Shown: in pieces, positions 14,921 to 23,497 of the stretch | Numbering within the stretch: position 1 is the first letter of the stretch | Layout: the number at the start of each line of letters is the position of its first letter | Translations under genes and position numbers: made by a program | IMG/VR virus record: IMGVR_UViG_3300015360_000129 | Span: 1 to 31,883 of that record | Length of the DNA: 31,883 nt | Strand: one strand, 5' to 3' | DNA from: a virus | The notes under the pieces: model-generated | Databases searched by the model: none | Seen by the model: only the letters and a program-made list of their open reading frames with translations | What the model was told of the DNA's origin: nothing

Positions 14921-17179
14921 TTAATACCCCAGGCTTTTCAAACGCATATCTAAGGTTGCTAACGTCTTTGCAGCATTTGCTTCCACGTCAGCATTATTTT
15001 TACTGCTGTCGGAAGATTCTGCTTGATCTTTAGGACCAGGGTTGTTTTCTAAGTTTACTGAACTTTGCTGACTTATGCCATCCATTTTGCTGGAAAGTTT
15101 CTGAATTTCGTTTATCAGTGCTCCCAAAAGTACGTTGGTCTGTTTTGCTGCCTCTAAGAAAGGGCTACCAAAATTGTCCGCAGCGTCCGCTGTCATAACC
15201 GCAGTGGTGGGCGCTTGGTCCGCTTGAGTAGTGCCATCTACAGACTTACCAGCTCTGCGTCGTTTAGCCCGCGCACCCTGGATCTTCTGGCGAATCTTGG
15301 CACCCAAAGCCCCTGCGCCCAAATACACGGCAACCGCTGCAATGTCCCGAGCCTCAGTACGCGCCCCCGCTGCTAAAGCCCCCAAAGCCATGCCTCCAAA
15401 TACACCCGCCATGATACCCAAGCTTTTGGCCACTCTCCCTGTGCGGTCTGAGTCGCTCTGGAGCCCCACGGTCTGGATATCTTTCGGAGTTAGATTAGCA
15501 ATTCTCTGATTGCCCCCTGGCTTCGCCTTACTAGGAGTCCTGTGCCCGGTGATACCACTTCCGGCCTCACCCTTTTGAGCCGGATCATCGTCAAGTTCTG
15601 CGTCGGTAAACGGAATTTCTTCCACAACCTTATTAGTCTCATCCTCAAGAAACTTATCCAATTCCTTAGCATTGGAGAAACCATCTTTAGCAAACTGGAT
15701 AATTGCCGCGTCAACTTTCTGCCGAGCTGCTGGGTCAGTGACCGTTTCCTTAAGCACTTGATTGACCGCGTCTTCAATCTCAAGGCTAGGGTCCGCGTCC
15801 ATCTTCTTACTTGCAGCGTTCACGAACTCCGCATACTGCAAAAGGAAGTTCTTCTGAAGCTCCTGGTCCATCTCTGGATCAGGAGTACCTTCTTCTGGTG
15901 GCGGTGCATTGGGATCTTCTGGTGGTTGTTCATCCTCTGGTACCGGGTCAGCCTTGAACTCCACAAGCCCTTTTATTTTAGGCATAACAAACGCTTCCTT
16001 TGCATCAAACTGTTTGAAGAATTTGCTGAAGACTTGAGCCTTAGAGGCCGCTGTTAGTTGACACTTGCCCTCTGCCTGGCACATCGCAATAGCTGCTGCC
16101 ACAGCTTCGTCCTGCGGCTTACCCTCTTGCAGAAGCTTCGGCAGCTTATCGTTCACGCAGCTTTGGAAGTCTGCTTTCCTTTGAGCATTTTCTGGAGCAT
16201 CTTCCGTTGCTTCTGGATCTGGCTCTTGGCCAGTTGCTTCTGCAGTAGTTCCACTCTCTTTGCCAGCGTCCGCGCTTTCCGTTTGGCTATCTTGCGCGGA
16301 TTCGATTTCAATTTCTGTTGTGGTCGTTTCATCCGCAGCGTCCCCCGAAAGTTTTCCCGATAGGTCCGCAAGCACGGTGGCTTCATCAGAACCGTCATTA
16401 AGTGCTGCAAGCGCTTCCTCAAGAGTCGTCTTTAAATCAACGGCCTTGATAGCTGTAACAAACGCTTCGGCGACTGCTTTGGGGATTGGCTTGTCACCCG
16501 CGAGCATGTCCAAAAGTACGTGAAGACTAAGACCCTGAGACTTAGCAACATGAGCCATAGCATCACGACGCGAGGCACACGCACCAAGCTTCTCTTCGAT
16601 CTCGATAGCAACCTTTGCTCCTTTAGCTTTCAAGATCTCCCCCTTCAACTGATGAAACGATTTAGTCGTCAACGACTTCTCACTAAGCTCGAACAAGGAA
16701 TCTTGATTCATAGGCACGCCAACCACGCTAACTTCAAACAGCTCGGCCTTCTTGATCCGACGTACCGACTTGCCCTCGATATCCACCGAATCAGTCTCCT
16801 TGGGATTAAAGCCCACTGAGAAAGCTTTAAGAATGCGCTCCTCCACCAAATCACGGACCATCTTAATGCCCGGCGCTTGGCTGTTAGACATCTTCACCTT
16901 TAGGTAAAGCCCTTGGTCCGTAGCCTTAATCTCAATCGCTTTACCGACTGGCGTGCCCCCAAGGGTGTCCATACCGTGGTTGAAAAGAATGATCGGGTTC
17001 CGCTTAAAGTTCTCAAGCTCCCACGCATCGGTAGCAATGATCTCCGCGCCACGATCCACGGTTGCCTTATTTGCAAACCCCTCAATAAAAATGCCTGCGC
17101 TTTGTTGTTTAACATCAAAGGGCTCTGAACAAGATTTTTTACGAAGATTCAAATCGATATGCAGTTTCTTAGTACTCAT
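14921..17179 (-). CDS. Prohead protease fused to a long scaffold-like region
   Basis: The start is ATG 17179, which overlaps the portal stop as ATGA (a longer frame from 17236 lies inside the portal gene). Residues 25-170 match HK97-family (S78/U35-type) prohead proteases: NPIILFNHGMDTLGGTPVG with the likely catalytic His68, a long strand region, LVEERILKAFSVGFNP with the likely Ser121, and ELFEVSVVGVPMNQDS. The remaining 580 or so residues are unusual for a stand-alone protease. They include helical Ala-rich and acidic stretches, two short Cys-bearing segments (DFQSCVNDKLPKL and AMCQAEGKC), a Gly/Ala-rich possible membrane-like segment (MAGVFGGMALGALAAGA), a basic patch and a C-terminal coiled coil. 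It probably both scaffolds and matures the capsid. At about 752 residues it is far longer than the usual 200 or so. Confidence 0.88.
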   Translation of the reverse strand: MSTKKLHIDLNLRKKSCSEPFDVKQQSAGIFIEGFANKATVDRGAEIIATDAWELENFKRNPIILFNHGMDTLGGTPVGKAIEIKATDQGLYLKVKMSNSQAPGIKMVRDLVEERILKAFSVGFNPKETDSVDIEGKSVRRIKKAELFEVSVVGVPMNQDSLFELSEKSLTTKSFHQLKGEILKAKGAKVAIEIEEKLGACASRRDAMAHVAKSQGLSLHVLLDMLAGDKPIPKAVAEAFVTAIKAVDLKTTLEEALAALNDGSDEATVLADLSGKLSGDAADETTTTEIEIESAQDSQTESADAGKESGTTAEATGQEPDPEATEDAPENAQRKADFQSCVNDKLPKLLQEGKPQDEAVAAAIAMCQAEGKCQLTAASKAQVFSKFFKQFDAKEAFVMPKIKGLVEFKADPVPEDEQPPEDPNAPPPEEGTPDPEMDQELQKNFLLQYAEFVNAASKKMDADPSLEIEDAVNQVLKETVTDPAARQKVDAAIIQFAKDGFSNAKELDKFLEDETNKVVEEIPFTDAELDDDPAQKGEAGSGITGHRTPSKAKPGGNQRIANLTPKDIQTVGLQSDSDRTGRVAKSLGIMAGVFGGMALGALAAGARTEARDIAAVAVYLGAGALGAKIRQKIQGARAKRRRAGKSVDGTTQADQAPTTAVMTADAADNFGSPFLEAAKQTNVLLGALINEIQKLSSKMDGISQQSSVNLENNPGPKDQAESSDSSKNNADVEANAAKTLATLDMRLKSLGY

Positions 17180-19389
17180 TTCTTGGGTAACTCCAGGTTC
17201 TCTCCGGGGGGTATTATGAGCAGCGTACAACGACACCCGATTACTTCTGCGGGATCTCCAGACTTCAGATCACGAGGATGGCCCAAACCATTTGCGAAAA
17301 TAGCACTCGCGTTAATGACATCGCCGTCAAGCCGCTGGTGACTATCACGAACCCGGTTGTCGCCAGCCGTGAGCCAAACCTTCTTTAGTCCGGGCATAAC
17401 TTCGGCAGCGTTTCGCAAAGCTGCAGCTTGTCCGATGGAGACAGCGGTAAGAGTTTCGGTTCGAGCAATGGTTTCAGCTTTACCGGCCAACTCCTTCGGT
17501 GTTCCAAGGGCAGCAGCAACGCGCTTGATCGTCGCGGTAATCGACTCGCCTTCTGCCACGCCATTGGCAATCTCCTTCATGATACGCTCAGTATGTGTCT
17601 TACTTATCTGGTCGAAGGACTCCAGGCCCCTTGCTGACAAGGTGGCTAGGTTCTTCTCAGCATCACGAGCCCGAAGCGCCTGAATTGCAATGCGGTCCTT
17701 CGCGTTAAATACAACCTGGAGTTGTTGCTCATACCCTAGGTCCAAACTTTTGCTTAGGGTCTTGGCTATCTGCGTCTGCCATTCCTCCTCCCACTGCGCT
17801 GCAAGTTCGCGCTCGATCTTGCGCCTCAGTAGCGTGCTCTTGGAGGGGGCCTTCACGCTCACTATAAGCGCCGTTTTCTGATTAGCGCTTATGATGCTAA
17901 TAGCTTGCTCTGTCATACCAACGAGCAAGCGAATCGCTGCCGCCGACAATTCGGAGATAGTGCTCTCCTCCTCGTCAACCAATTGCTTGACCGTCTTTGC
18001 ACGAAACGCTTCTACGTCATTTGTGAAGTTTATCTTTGCGCTAGGTGAAAGGAGCTTCTCCTCGGCCTGCGGTCCAGCAAAGATCGTCAGAGGTGCAGGT
18101 TGTGCCCCAGGTGCCGCGCCAAACGCAGGTGCCCCCTTCGCCATTATAAACGGATCGTCTGCACCAGGTGCTTGTGATGGCTCTTGCTGCCATATCTGTT
18201 GCCGAACCTCGTTTACCGATAGCCCCGCCTGAAGCATCGCCACAGCAGTGTCAGCCTTCTTCTTCAGATCATCCTTAAGCGCTTCGACTTCCGTAAGATC
18301 GAACTGGAAAAAATGGTTTTCGCCTAGCTCCTTCTGAAAGAACTTGGTCAGCGAGCCCGAAATGAATCCCATCCCTGGCTTAAGCGTAGCCTCCCAAAAG
18401 TTTCTAAGTGCAACCCGGTACTCTTCACTTCCCAGCGAGCCAGCACTTTGCAAGCTAAGCTCATGCTTCGGCACTTTAAGCAGCCCGCAAATCGTCTCGC
18501 GGTTCAACTGAATATGCTCCAACAACTTCTGATCGCTCAATGAATGCGTCAGTGTCGTTGCTGTCACCCCCTTTGGTAGAATCAAGGTCCGCCGCTGGTT
18601 CTTCCGACCCTGATAAGCTACCTCGAAGCTCCTAAGCTGCCTTAACGCCACGTCCTCGTTTACCGTCCGGTCCAACGACAACGCCAGTCCGGGTGTCGCC
18701 TGCTTCAAGTAAAAGGCGTTAAGGTAATCGCTAGAGTAGCGATTGAACAGAATCGAGTTTCTACCTGGAAGAAACGGGCTCAAACCCCAAATCAAGCTCG
18801 ACGGGTTCGGTCTACGCACATGGCAGATAGTCTTAGGGTCAAAGATCTGCGTCGTCTTTATTTCCCGCATCCCCGAGTCCTCGGAGAAATGGGCCATCGA
18901 GTATTGCTCGATCATGCCCTTGTCGCTGAACTCCATGTTCACGTTCTCGGTCGGTAGCGTAAGAATCTGGCCGCTCCTCGGTGCGTGCCACATCACTGCA
19001 TTGCCCATAAGAAACAGCTCGACCGCCGTGTTGTACATCCATTGCGAATAGTCTTGCCACTCATTCGGCTGCTCAAGAAGCGCGTTCAAGGGGTGATCTG
19101 GTACTGGCTGAATTGACTCGCTCTCGCCTTGCGTGACCGCTTTCATCACGCGCAAGGGCTGAGCACTTAGCTTCGAGGCAATCAAGTCCACAATGATGAA
19201 CACCCAGTCCTCGGAGAAGAACAGCGACTTCAAAGTGGAGTTATCCAAAAACGCCCGCGTCTCACTTGACCAAAGCTCGGAGGTTCCCCCTAGCTGCCCC
19301 GCCATATCCCAAGACTTTTCAGTGTAGTCACTCAGCTCGCGAACGAACTGAGGATTCAAAGGCGTCACTACTTTTGTTTTACTTGCCAC
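17176..19389 (-). CDS. Portal protein fused to a MuF-like C-terminal domain
   Basis: 737 residues. Residues 1-430 look like an HK97-type portal: KSLFFSEDWVFIIVDLIASK, then HPLNALLEQPNEWQDYSQW, VELFLMGNAVMWHAP, and the stem region LRQLRSFEVAYQGRKNQRR with LLKVPKHELSLQ. The C-terminal part (about 560-737) carries a Mu gpF-like domain: IARTETLTAVSIGQAAALRN, KKVWLTAGDNRVRDSHQRLDG and GHPRDLKSGDPAEVIGCRC. Portal forms the DNA gate; MuF-type domains are minor head proteins and sometimes carry toxins at their ends. The start is GTG 19389 directly after the terminase TAG, with AGAGGA upstream. Confidence 0.92.
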   Translation of the reverse strand: MASKTKVVTPLNPQFVRELSDYTEKSWDMAGQLGGTSELWSSETRAFLDNSTLKSLFFSEDWVFIIVDLIASKLSAQPLRVMKAVTQGESESIQPVPDHPLNALLEQPNEWQDYSQWMYNTAVELFLMGNAVMWHAPRSGQILTLPTENVNMEFSDKGMIEQYSMAHFSEDSGMREIKTTQIFDPKTICHVRRPNPSSLIWGLSPFLPGRNSILFNRYSSDYLNAFYLKQATPGLALSLDRTVNEDVALRQLRSFEVAYQGRKNQRRTLILPKGVTATTLTHSLSDQKLLEHIQLNRETICGLLKVPKHELSLQSAGSLGSEEYRVALRNFWEATLKPGMGFISGSLTKFFQKELGENHFFQFDLTEVEALKDDLKKKADTAVAMLQAGLSVNEVRQQIWQQEPSQAPGADDPFIMAKGAPAFGAAPGAQPAPLTIFAGPQAEEKLLSPSAKINFTNDVEAFRAKTVKQLVDEEESTISELSAAAIRLLVGMTEQAISIISANQKTALIVSVKAPSKSTLLRRKIERELAAQWEEEWQTQIAKTLSKSLDLGYEQQLQVVFNAKDRIAIQALRARDAEKNLATLSARGLESFDQISKTHTERIMKEIANGVAEGESITATIKRVAAALGTPKELAGKAETIARTETLTAVSIGQAAALRNAAEVMPGLKKVWLTAGDNRVRDSHQRLDGDVINASAIFANGLGHPRDLKSGDPAEVIGCRCTLLIIPPGENLELPKK

Positions 19390-20760
19390 CTAGTCCTCTT
19401 CCGCGATGTCTGCATACCATTTCTCAATGGTCAGCTTGGTGTTCGGTAACTCCTCAAGGAAATGTAGCCGGAAGTCCGAGGAATACTCTGTGGCCGCTAC
19501 GTGCGCGAGCATTAGGCTCGATACAATGTCATCGTGCATCCCAGAAGGTGCCGAGTACCGAGCCGTGCCAAGCTCATTAGTCACGACTGCATAGCTCTCA
19601 AGCTCCCCAATCATCTCGGGCCAATCCGGGATGCTGATGGACTTAGTTTCAAAAGCCATCATGAGTTGGTTCACCATCGCAGCCTTGGAGCTGTTCGTGA
19701 ACACCACGCCCTCAAATGGAATTGTAAGTTGAGCCATCATATCGTCAATTGCTTCCCCGACACCCGTGCGATCATGCTTGATATTTACAATTTTCTTAAA
19801 AAGCTTCGAAAATTTGTGTAGCTCTTTGAGCGCTTCTACATACCCAATACCCTGGAACCGCAAGAATCCGACCATCTTGGGCTTACCTAGTGCTACTGAA
19901 AGTGCTGTAATAACAGTGTAGTCTTCTTTCTTTGCCCAATCTATCCCTAAGAAAACTTCCAACGTGCTCGCTTCTGGGGCTACCCAAAACTGCACGCCGC
20001 CGTAGATGTCAAGCCTCGGGCCTTCTACGCAGTCTCTAAACCCAATGAAAACATTACCATCGTCCACAAACTCGGCCATGAAATACTGCCTGAACAGCCT
20101 GTCAGGCAAGGATCTCCTAGCTTCCTCAATTACTTTTTTGTCAATGAAAGGATTGTCCGTAGTCGGGGCCGTTAGGAATATTCGCTCCGGTTGCTTGCCG
20201 TTCTTAAAGGCCCACCTCATGTGCTCTTTCGCTTCCATGCACTCGCGGTAAAACCAATTCTTGCCCAAGGGCGTTGAGAAATACCCCTGTGGCCCCTTGG
20301 TAAACGTCACGGTCGTCTGCGCAGCCGCCACGGCCTCGTAGGAACACTTAGCTGCTTCGTCGAAGATGTTGCCCGAGATACCCGCACCCTCGAGCGAACT
20401 TGGGTTCTTGCAATGCCAGAACTGAAACTCCGTATCAAGGTACGGCATCTGAATCCGCATCATGTTGCCTTGAAACTCGGTATGCGGCGAAGGCGGCAAA
20501 AGCTTCTTGAAATACTCCATCCCCACCTTGGCCTGCTCATAAATCGGCGCGATCCAACGCCACTTGGTCCCAGGGGCCGCCAGCCCCGCCTGGCTCTGGC
20601 ACACCGACGCACTCAAGGATTTTCCATACTTGGTCCCGCACGCCACGTATATCTTACGCAAGCCCGGCACTTGGAACGCACCCATGATCAAAGCTTGCTT
20701 CTTGGTATGCCCTTTTGGTGGCACCACCTCGACGCAAATCTCCTCATTGTCATGGCTCAT
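19390..20760 (-). CDS. terL: Terminase large subunit
   Basis: 456 residues. The ATPase half has a Walker A-like ACGTKYGKS (residues 40-48) and a Walker B-type IFDEA (D134, E135). The RNase H-fold nuclease half has LGIDWAKKEDY (D274), IKHDRTGVG (D330) and SGMHDDIVSSL (D410/D411), the expected metal-binding acids. The enzyme cuts and pumps phage DNA into the prohead through the portal. The ATG at 20760 overlaps the small subunit gene by 11 bases and has AGGTGGAC as ribosome site. No truncation or missing residue seen. Confidence 0.95.
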   Translation of the reverse strand: MSHDNEEICVEVVPPKGHTKKQALIMGAFQVPGLRKIYVACGTKYGKSLSASVCQSQAGLAAPGTKWRWIAPIYEQAKVGMEYFKKLLPPSPHTEFQGNMMRIQMPYLDTEFQFWHCKNPSSLEGAGISGNIFDEAAKCSYEAVAAAQTTVTFTKGPQGYFSTPLGKNWFYRECMEAKEHMRWAFKNGKQPERIFLTAPTTDNPFIDKKVIEEARRSLPDRLFRQYFMAEFVDDGNVFIGFRDCVEGPRLDIYGGVQFWVAPEASTLEVFLGIDWAKKEDYTVITALSVALGKPKMVGFLRFQGIGYVEALKELHKFSKLFKKIVNIKHDRTGVGEAIDDMMAQLTIPFEGVVFTNSSKAAMVNQLMMAFETKSISIPDWPEMIGELESYAVVTNELGTARYSAPSGMHDDIVSSLMLAHVAATEYSSDFRLHFLEELPNTKLTIEKWYADIAEED

Positions 20761-21157
20761 TGTCCACCTCGCCCAAAGCTTCCTTGACCACTTCCTGCAT
20801 CAAGGCACCATCGGCGCGGACCTCGGTCACGTAGCGCACCGCCTGGAGCTGCACATCGCGCTTCTCGACCACCTTGCCAATTGTTCGATCTAACAAAAAC
20901 GACAGCTTGTTATGATCGCCATCTACCCCAGCCTTCATTATGATCGACAGCACAATCATCTCTAGGTTCGTTGGCCCGCCCGACTCCACGGGGATCTTAC
21001 TCCACGCCTCCAACTGCGCGGGGGTTTTGTGCATCAGCAGCAGTTGCGAGATAACGCGCTTCACGTAGGCCGGGCTCATAACCTTAATCGCTCTGATCTC
21101 GGCAGGGAGCGGCGGGCGTCCTGCCGGGTTTCCCGATTTACCCGGTTTAAAAACCAT
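20750..21157 (-). CDS. terS: Terminase small subunit (DUF5681-like start)
   Basis: 135 residues, starting with VFKPGKSGNPAGRPP, a signature seen at the start of DUF5681-type proteins that often lie just upstream of terL. The rest is helical (AIKVMSPAYVKRVISQLLLM, then EMIVLSIIMKAGVDGDHNKL), fitting a DNA-recognition subunit that selects packaging sites. The start at ATG 21157 has AGGA eight bases upstream. Position and overlap with terL support the call; the family motif alone does not prove terminase activity. Confidence 0.8.
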   Translation of the reverse strand: MVFKPGKSGNPAGRPPLPAEIRAIKVMSPAYVKRVISQLLLMHKTPAQLEAWSKIPVESGGPTNLEMIVLSIIMKAGVDGDHNKLSFLLDRTIGKVVEKRDVQLQAVRYVTEVRADGALMQEVVKEALGEVDNEP

Positions 21158-21202
21158 GTTGATATCCTATTGTTTATAATAATCTTTAGATAAAATAATC
21201 CT

Positions 21203-21228
21203 AGGCCGCGTTCATAAAAACGCAGCCT
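21203..21228 (-). terminator. Hairpin upstream of terminase genes
   Basis: A 10-bp stem with one G-U pair (AGGCCGCGTT against AACGCAGCCT on the plus strand) and a 6-base loop lies in the 81-bp gap between the 108-aa gene and terS. On the minus strand it is followed by ATTATTTTAT, moderately U-rich. It may be a weak terminator or attenuator that separates regulator expression from the packaging genes. Confidence 0.45.
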
Positions 21229-21238
21229 ATTTTCAATG

Positions 21239-21565
21239 CTACCCTAATCCCGCAACCTGATCAGCAGTGAGGTCTCCTACATAAAGCTTTTCTTCCAGCT
21301 CGGCACGAAGCTCACGCAACTCCTCCAAGCCACATCTCAGCGCACCCCAGACTTCTGCATAGGTAAGCTCCGGGGTTATTAACGCCAGGGTTTGTTTGTT
21401 GTAATGCTTGTCCATCTCCTTAAAGCAATACTCCAACTTCTTCAGGCCCTCCCCAAGTTGGGCGGCCCCCTCATGCCAGTTTCTTATATCGGCCTTAGCC
21501 ACCAGTGGTTGACGAATCCCGTCGTCGCCCACAAACGTCACGAGTTTTGGTTTACGCTTTGACAT
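21239..21565 (-). CDS. Protein of unknown function (108 aa)
   Basis: ATG at 21565 with a strong AAGGAGG at seven bases; it overlaps the end of the ribbon-helix-helix gene by 28 bases, so the two are probably co-translated. The N-terminus is basic (MSKRKPKLVTFVGDDG). The centre and C-terminus are strongly helical and likely a coiled coil (GLKKLEYCFKEMDKHYNKQT, then LEELRELRAELEEKLY). No family recognised. Being first-in-line with a small DNA-binding protein before terS, it could belong to regulation or to packaging. Confidence 0.7.
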   Translation of the reverse strand: MSKRKPKLVTFVGDDGIRQPLVAKADIRNWHEGAAQLGEGLKKLEYCFKEMDKHYNKQTLALITPELTYAEVWGALRCGLEELRELRAELEEKLYVGDLTADQVAGLG

Positions 21566-21759
21566 GGCTGCCCCTCCTTATAGTTTGCTTCCCCCAGCGC
21601 TGCCTGTATCCTCTCGACCTCCCCCCAGTTCCTATCCGTGAACTCTTGCACGAGCTTACAAACCTGCTCCCCTTGGGATTTCCTCAGCACCCAGCATGCG
21701 TGACGGAATGCATCACAAGTTTCCGCATCAATTCGCACACTTAGAACTTTAGTCTTCAT
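21538..21759 (-). CDS. Ribbon-helix-helix DNA-binding protein
   Basis: The start chosen is ATG 21759 (MKTKVLSVRIDAET), with GAGG five bases upstream; a GTG two codons earlier would overlap the ribosome site. The first 45 residues fit an Arc/CopG-like fold: a short strand KVLSVRID, then a helix (AETCDAFRHACWVL), a turn, and a second helix (SQGEQVCKLVQEFTD). The last 25 residues look disordered. RHH proteins bind operators as dimers of strands; this one could control the late operon it heads or the repeats upstream. The first 39 bases after its TAM-side position are duplicated exactly beyond the IS element. Confidence 0.75.
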   Translation of the reverse strand: MKTKVLSVRIDAETCDAFRHACWVLRKSQGEQVCKLVQEFTDRNWGEVERIQAALGEANYKEGQPCQSVNQNS

Positions 21760-21876
21760 GCTCACCTCTTTTCTCTCCCTGTTCTAAAACCTGCTCTACA
21801 CCAAGCGTGTTATACACACAAACAGTACATTACAAGCATTATTTGCTTACACTGTTTCTTCCTAGAGTTTTATCAG
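21760..21876 (-). promoter_or_regulatory. Upstream region of the RHH/late operon with DnaA-box-like site
   Basis: On the minus strand TTGTAA (21830-21835) and TATAAC (21809-21814) could be -35 and -10 elements with a short 15-bp spacer; this is a weak call. TTATACACA at 21810-21818 on the plus strand fits the DnaA-box consensus TTATNCACA and overlaps that -10. The segment 21850-21876 recurs at 23811-23837 with few changes, marking the tandem duplication on either side of the insertion sequence. Confidence 0.4.
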
Positions 21877-21889
21877 TGGTGCCGTAAAA

Positions 21890-21908
21890 CCCGGCCATTT
21901 ATGGCGGG
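21890..21908. other. Left-end hairpin of the IS200/IS605 element
   Basis: CCC-g-GCCAT and ATGGC-GGG pair around a tiny TT-rich loop with one bulged base. TnpA of this family recognises such subterminal hairpins on single-stranded DNA and cuts some bases upstream. Confidence 0.7.
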
Positions 21909-21957
21909 GATATAAGGCACCCGCCCGAGCGCATGCGTAGCCTGCGCGAGTGCGCTT

Positions 21958-22374
21958 TCAATGGGGTGAGTCCTGTGACTGAATGTATCTCTTCACAATG
22001 TCGAGGGGCGCTCCCCCGCAAGAACCAGCGAAATAACTGGGTGACCACAACGAGTCGCCCCACAATGCTTTGCGAATTGCAGGATCGTTTTTTTGCCTGA
22101 GCAGTCGAGAAGAAACGCCTTTGAGGCTGTTGACGAGCCGTGCCACAGCTACCTTCGGCGGATATGTTACGAGCAAATGAACATGGTCTCGTTCGCCGTC
22201 GAATTCGACAAGTGTCGCTTCAAAGTCATTGCAAACCTCTGTGAAGATCTTCTTCATCTCGGTCAGAGTGTTTTTAGTAAAGACGGCGTGCCTATACTTA
22301 GTCACAAAGACCAAATGAACATGCATAGCAAATATGCAGTGTCTTCCCGTTCGAATGTCGCTTGACGGCTTCAT
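21958..22374 (-). CDS. tnpA: IS200/IS605 transposase TnpA (Y1 HUH)
   Basis: 138 residues, the usual 130-155 for this family. The HUH motif is DHVHLLV (H64 and H66) and the catalytic tyrosine is Y130 in IVKRYIQSQ, with Q134 four residues on, as in well-studied members. The N-terminus (CIFAMHVHLVFVTKYRHAVF) and LWSPSYFAGSCGG are also family-typical. It cuts and rejoins single-stranded element ends, favouring replicating DNA, which a phage provides. It starts at ATG 22374 and diverges from tnpB. No damage to key residues seen. Confidence 0.95.
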   Translation of the reverse strand: MKPSSDIRTGRHCIFAMHVHLVFVTKYRHAVFTKNTLTEMKKIFTEVCNDFEATLVEFDGERDHVHLLVTYPPKVAVARLVNSLKGVSSRLLRQKNDPAIRKALWGDSLWSPSYFAGSCGGAPLDIVKRYIQSQDSPH

Positions 22375-22414
22375 AGACCAATGTATAACTGAGCATAGTT
22401 AAAAAGGGAAGTAA

Positions 22415-23497
22415 ATGCTGACCTATTCCTATCGCATTAAAGATTCCGGGCCATCAGCTGTTGCATTGGGCGCAGCGGCTCGGTCAGTTAATATGGTTTG
22501 GAATTTCTGCAATGAGACCCAGAAAATAGCGCTTAGCCGTTTGAGTGCACGAGCCATAGAGCGTCAGGGGAAAGTAGTTTGGATCCCCAATTTCCTCTCG
22601 GCATATGAATTTCATCCTCTACTTAAGGGTAGTGGGAAAGAGCTAGGTCTCCATTCTCAAACGGTTCAGGCGATTGCTGAGGAATTCGCGACCCGTAGAA
22701 AACAGTTTAAGAAGCGTTGGCTGCGCTGGCGTTCAAACCGGAAAAGTTTGGGCTGGATCCCTTTTAAGGCATCTGGGATTAAGGTTTTGGGTGATGTGAT
22801 TCAATATTGTGGTCACACGTTTCGGTTTTGGAACAGTCGGCCCATCGAAGGGGCTATTAGGTCGGGCTCATTTTCGCAGGACTCTCGAGGGCGATGGTAC
22901 ATCAATATTACGACTGATCACGTAGCAACTGCGGTGAAAGCTGAGCCCGGAGATGTTGGCATTGATCTTGGATTAAAGACTTTGGCTACCTGTAGTAACG
23001 GCAAGAAATTTGGAGCAGCGAGATACCTTCGTAAATTTTCCAGAAAGCTTTCCTTGGCTCAAAAGGACGGGAAATCCAAGCGAGTGAAATCGCTAAATGC
23101 AAAAATTAAGAACTCCCGCAATGACTTGAGCCATAAAATAAGCAACGAGTTGACACGTGATCATCAATTAGTGGTGATTGGCAATGTGTCTAGTTCGAAG
23201 TTAGTAAAGACGAGGATGGCCAAATCTGTCCTCGACGCGGGCTGGAGCCAGCTCCGTACATTCCTTAAATACAAAGCGATCGCGCGGGAATGTATGTACA
23301 TGGAGGTGTCAGAGCACCTCACAAGCCAAACCTGTTCTTGCTGTAAGACACGGTCTCCAGCAGGCGCTCCGAAAGGGGTGAAGGGCCTTGGCATAAGAGA
23401 ATGGGTGTGCGGCGTTTGCGGCGCGGTCCATGACCGTGACGTCAACGCCGCATTGAACATTCTCCGAATCGGGCATGATTCGCTAGGTCTGAAGTGA
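22415..23497 (+). CDS. tnpB: TnpB, RNA-guided nuclease of IS605 type
   Basis: 360 residues starting at ATG 22415 with AAGGGAAG upstream. The RuvC-like core has GDVGIDLGLKT (D184), LVVIGNVSSSKL at the RuvC-II position, and AVHDRDVNAALNIL (D342). The zinc ribbon has C307/C310 and C332/C335. The RuvC-II Glu seen in most TnpBs is Gly256 here; E297 or E300 in MEVSEHLTSQTC could replace it, and I recall TnpB groups with a moved glutamate. TnpB is an ancestor-type relative of Cas12 and cuts DNA matching a guide taken from the flank of the right end. Full length, with no frameshift. Confidence 0.93.
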   Translation: MLTYSYRIKDSGPSAVALGAAARSVNMVWNFCNETQKIALSRLSARAIERQGKVVWIPNFLSAYEFHPLLKGSGKELGLHSQTVQAIAEEFATRRKQFKKRWLRWRSNRKSLGWIPFKASGIKVLGDVIQYCGHTFRFWNSRPIEGAIRSGSFSQDSRGRWYINITTDHVATAVKAEPGDVGIDLGLKTLATCSNGKKFGAARYLRKFSRKLSLAQKDGKSKRVKSLNAKIKNSRNDLSHKISNELTRDHQLVVIGNVSSSKLVKTRMAKSVLDAGWSQLRTFLKYKAIARECMYMEVSEHLTSQTCSCCKTRSPAGAPKGVKGLGIREWVCGVCGAVHDRDVNAALNILRIGHDSLGLK

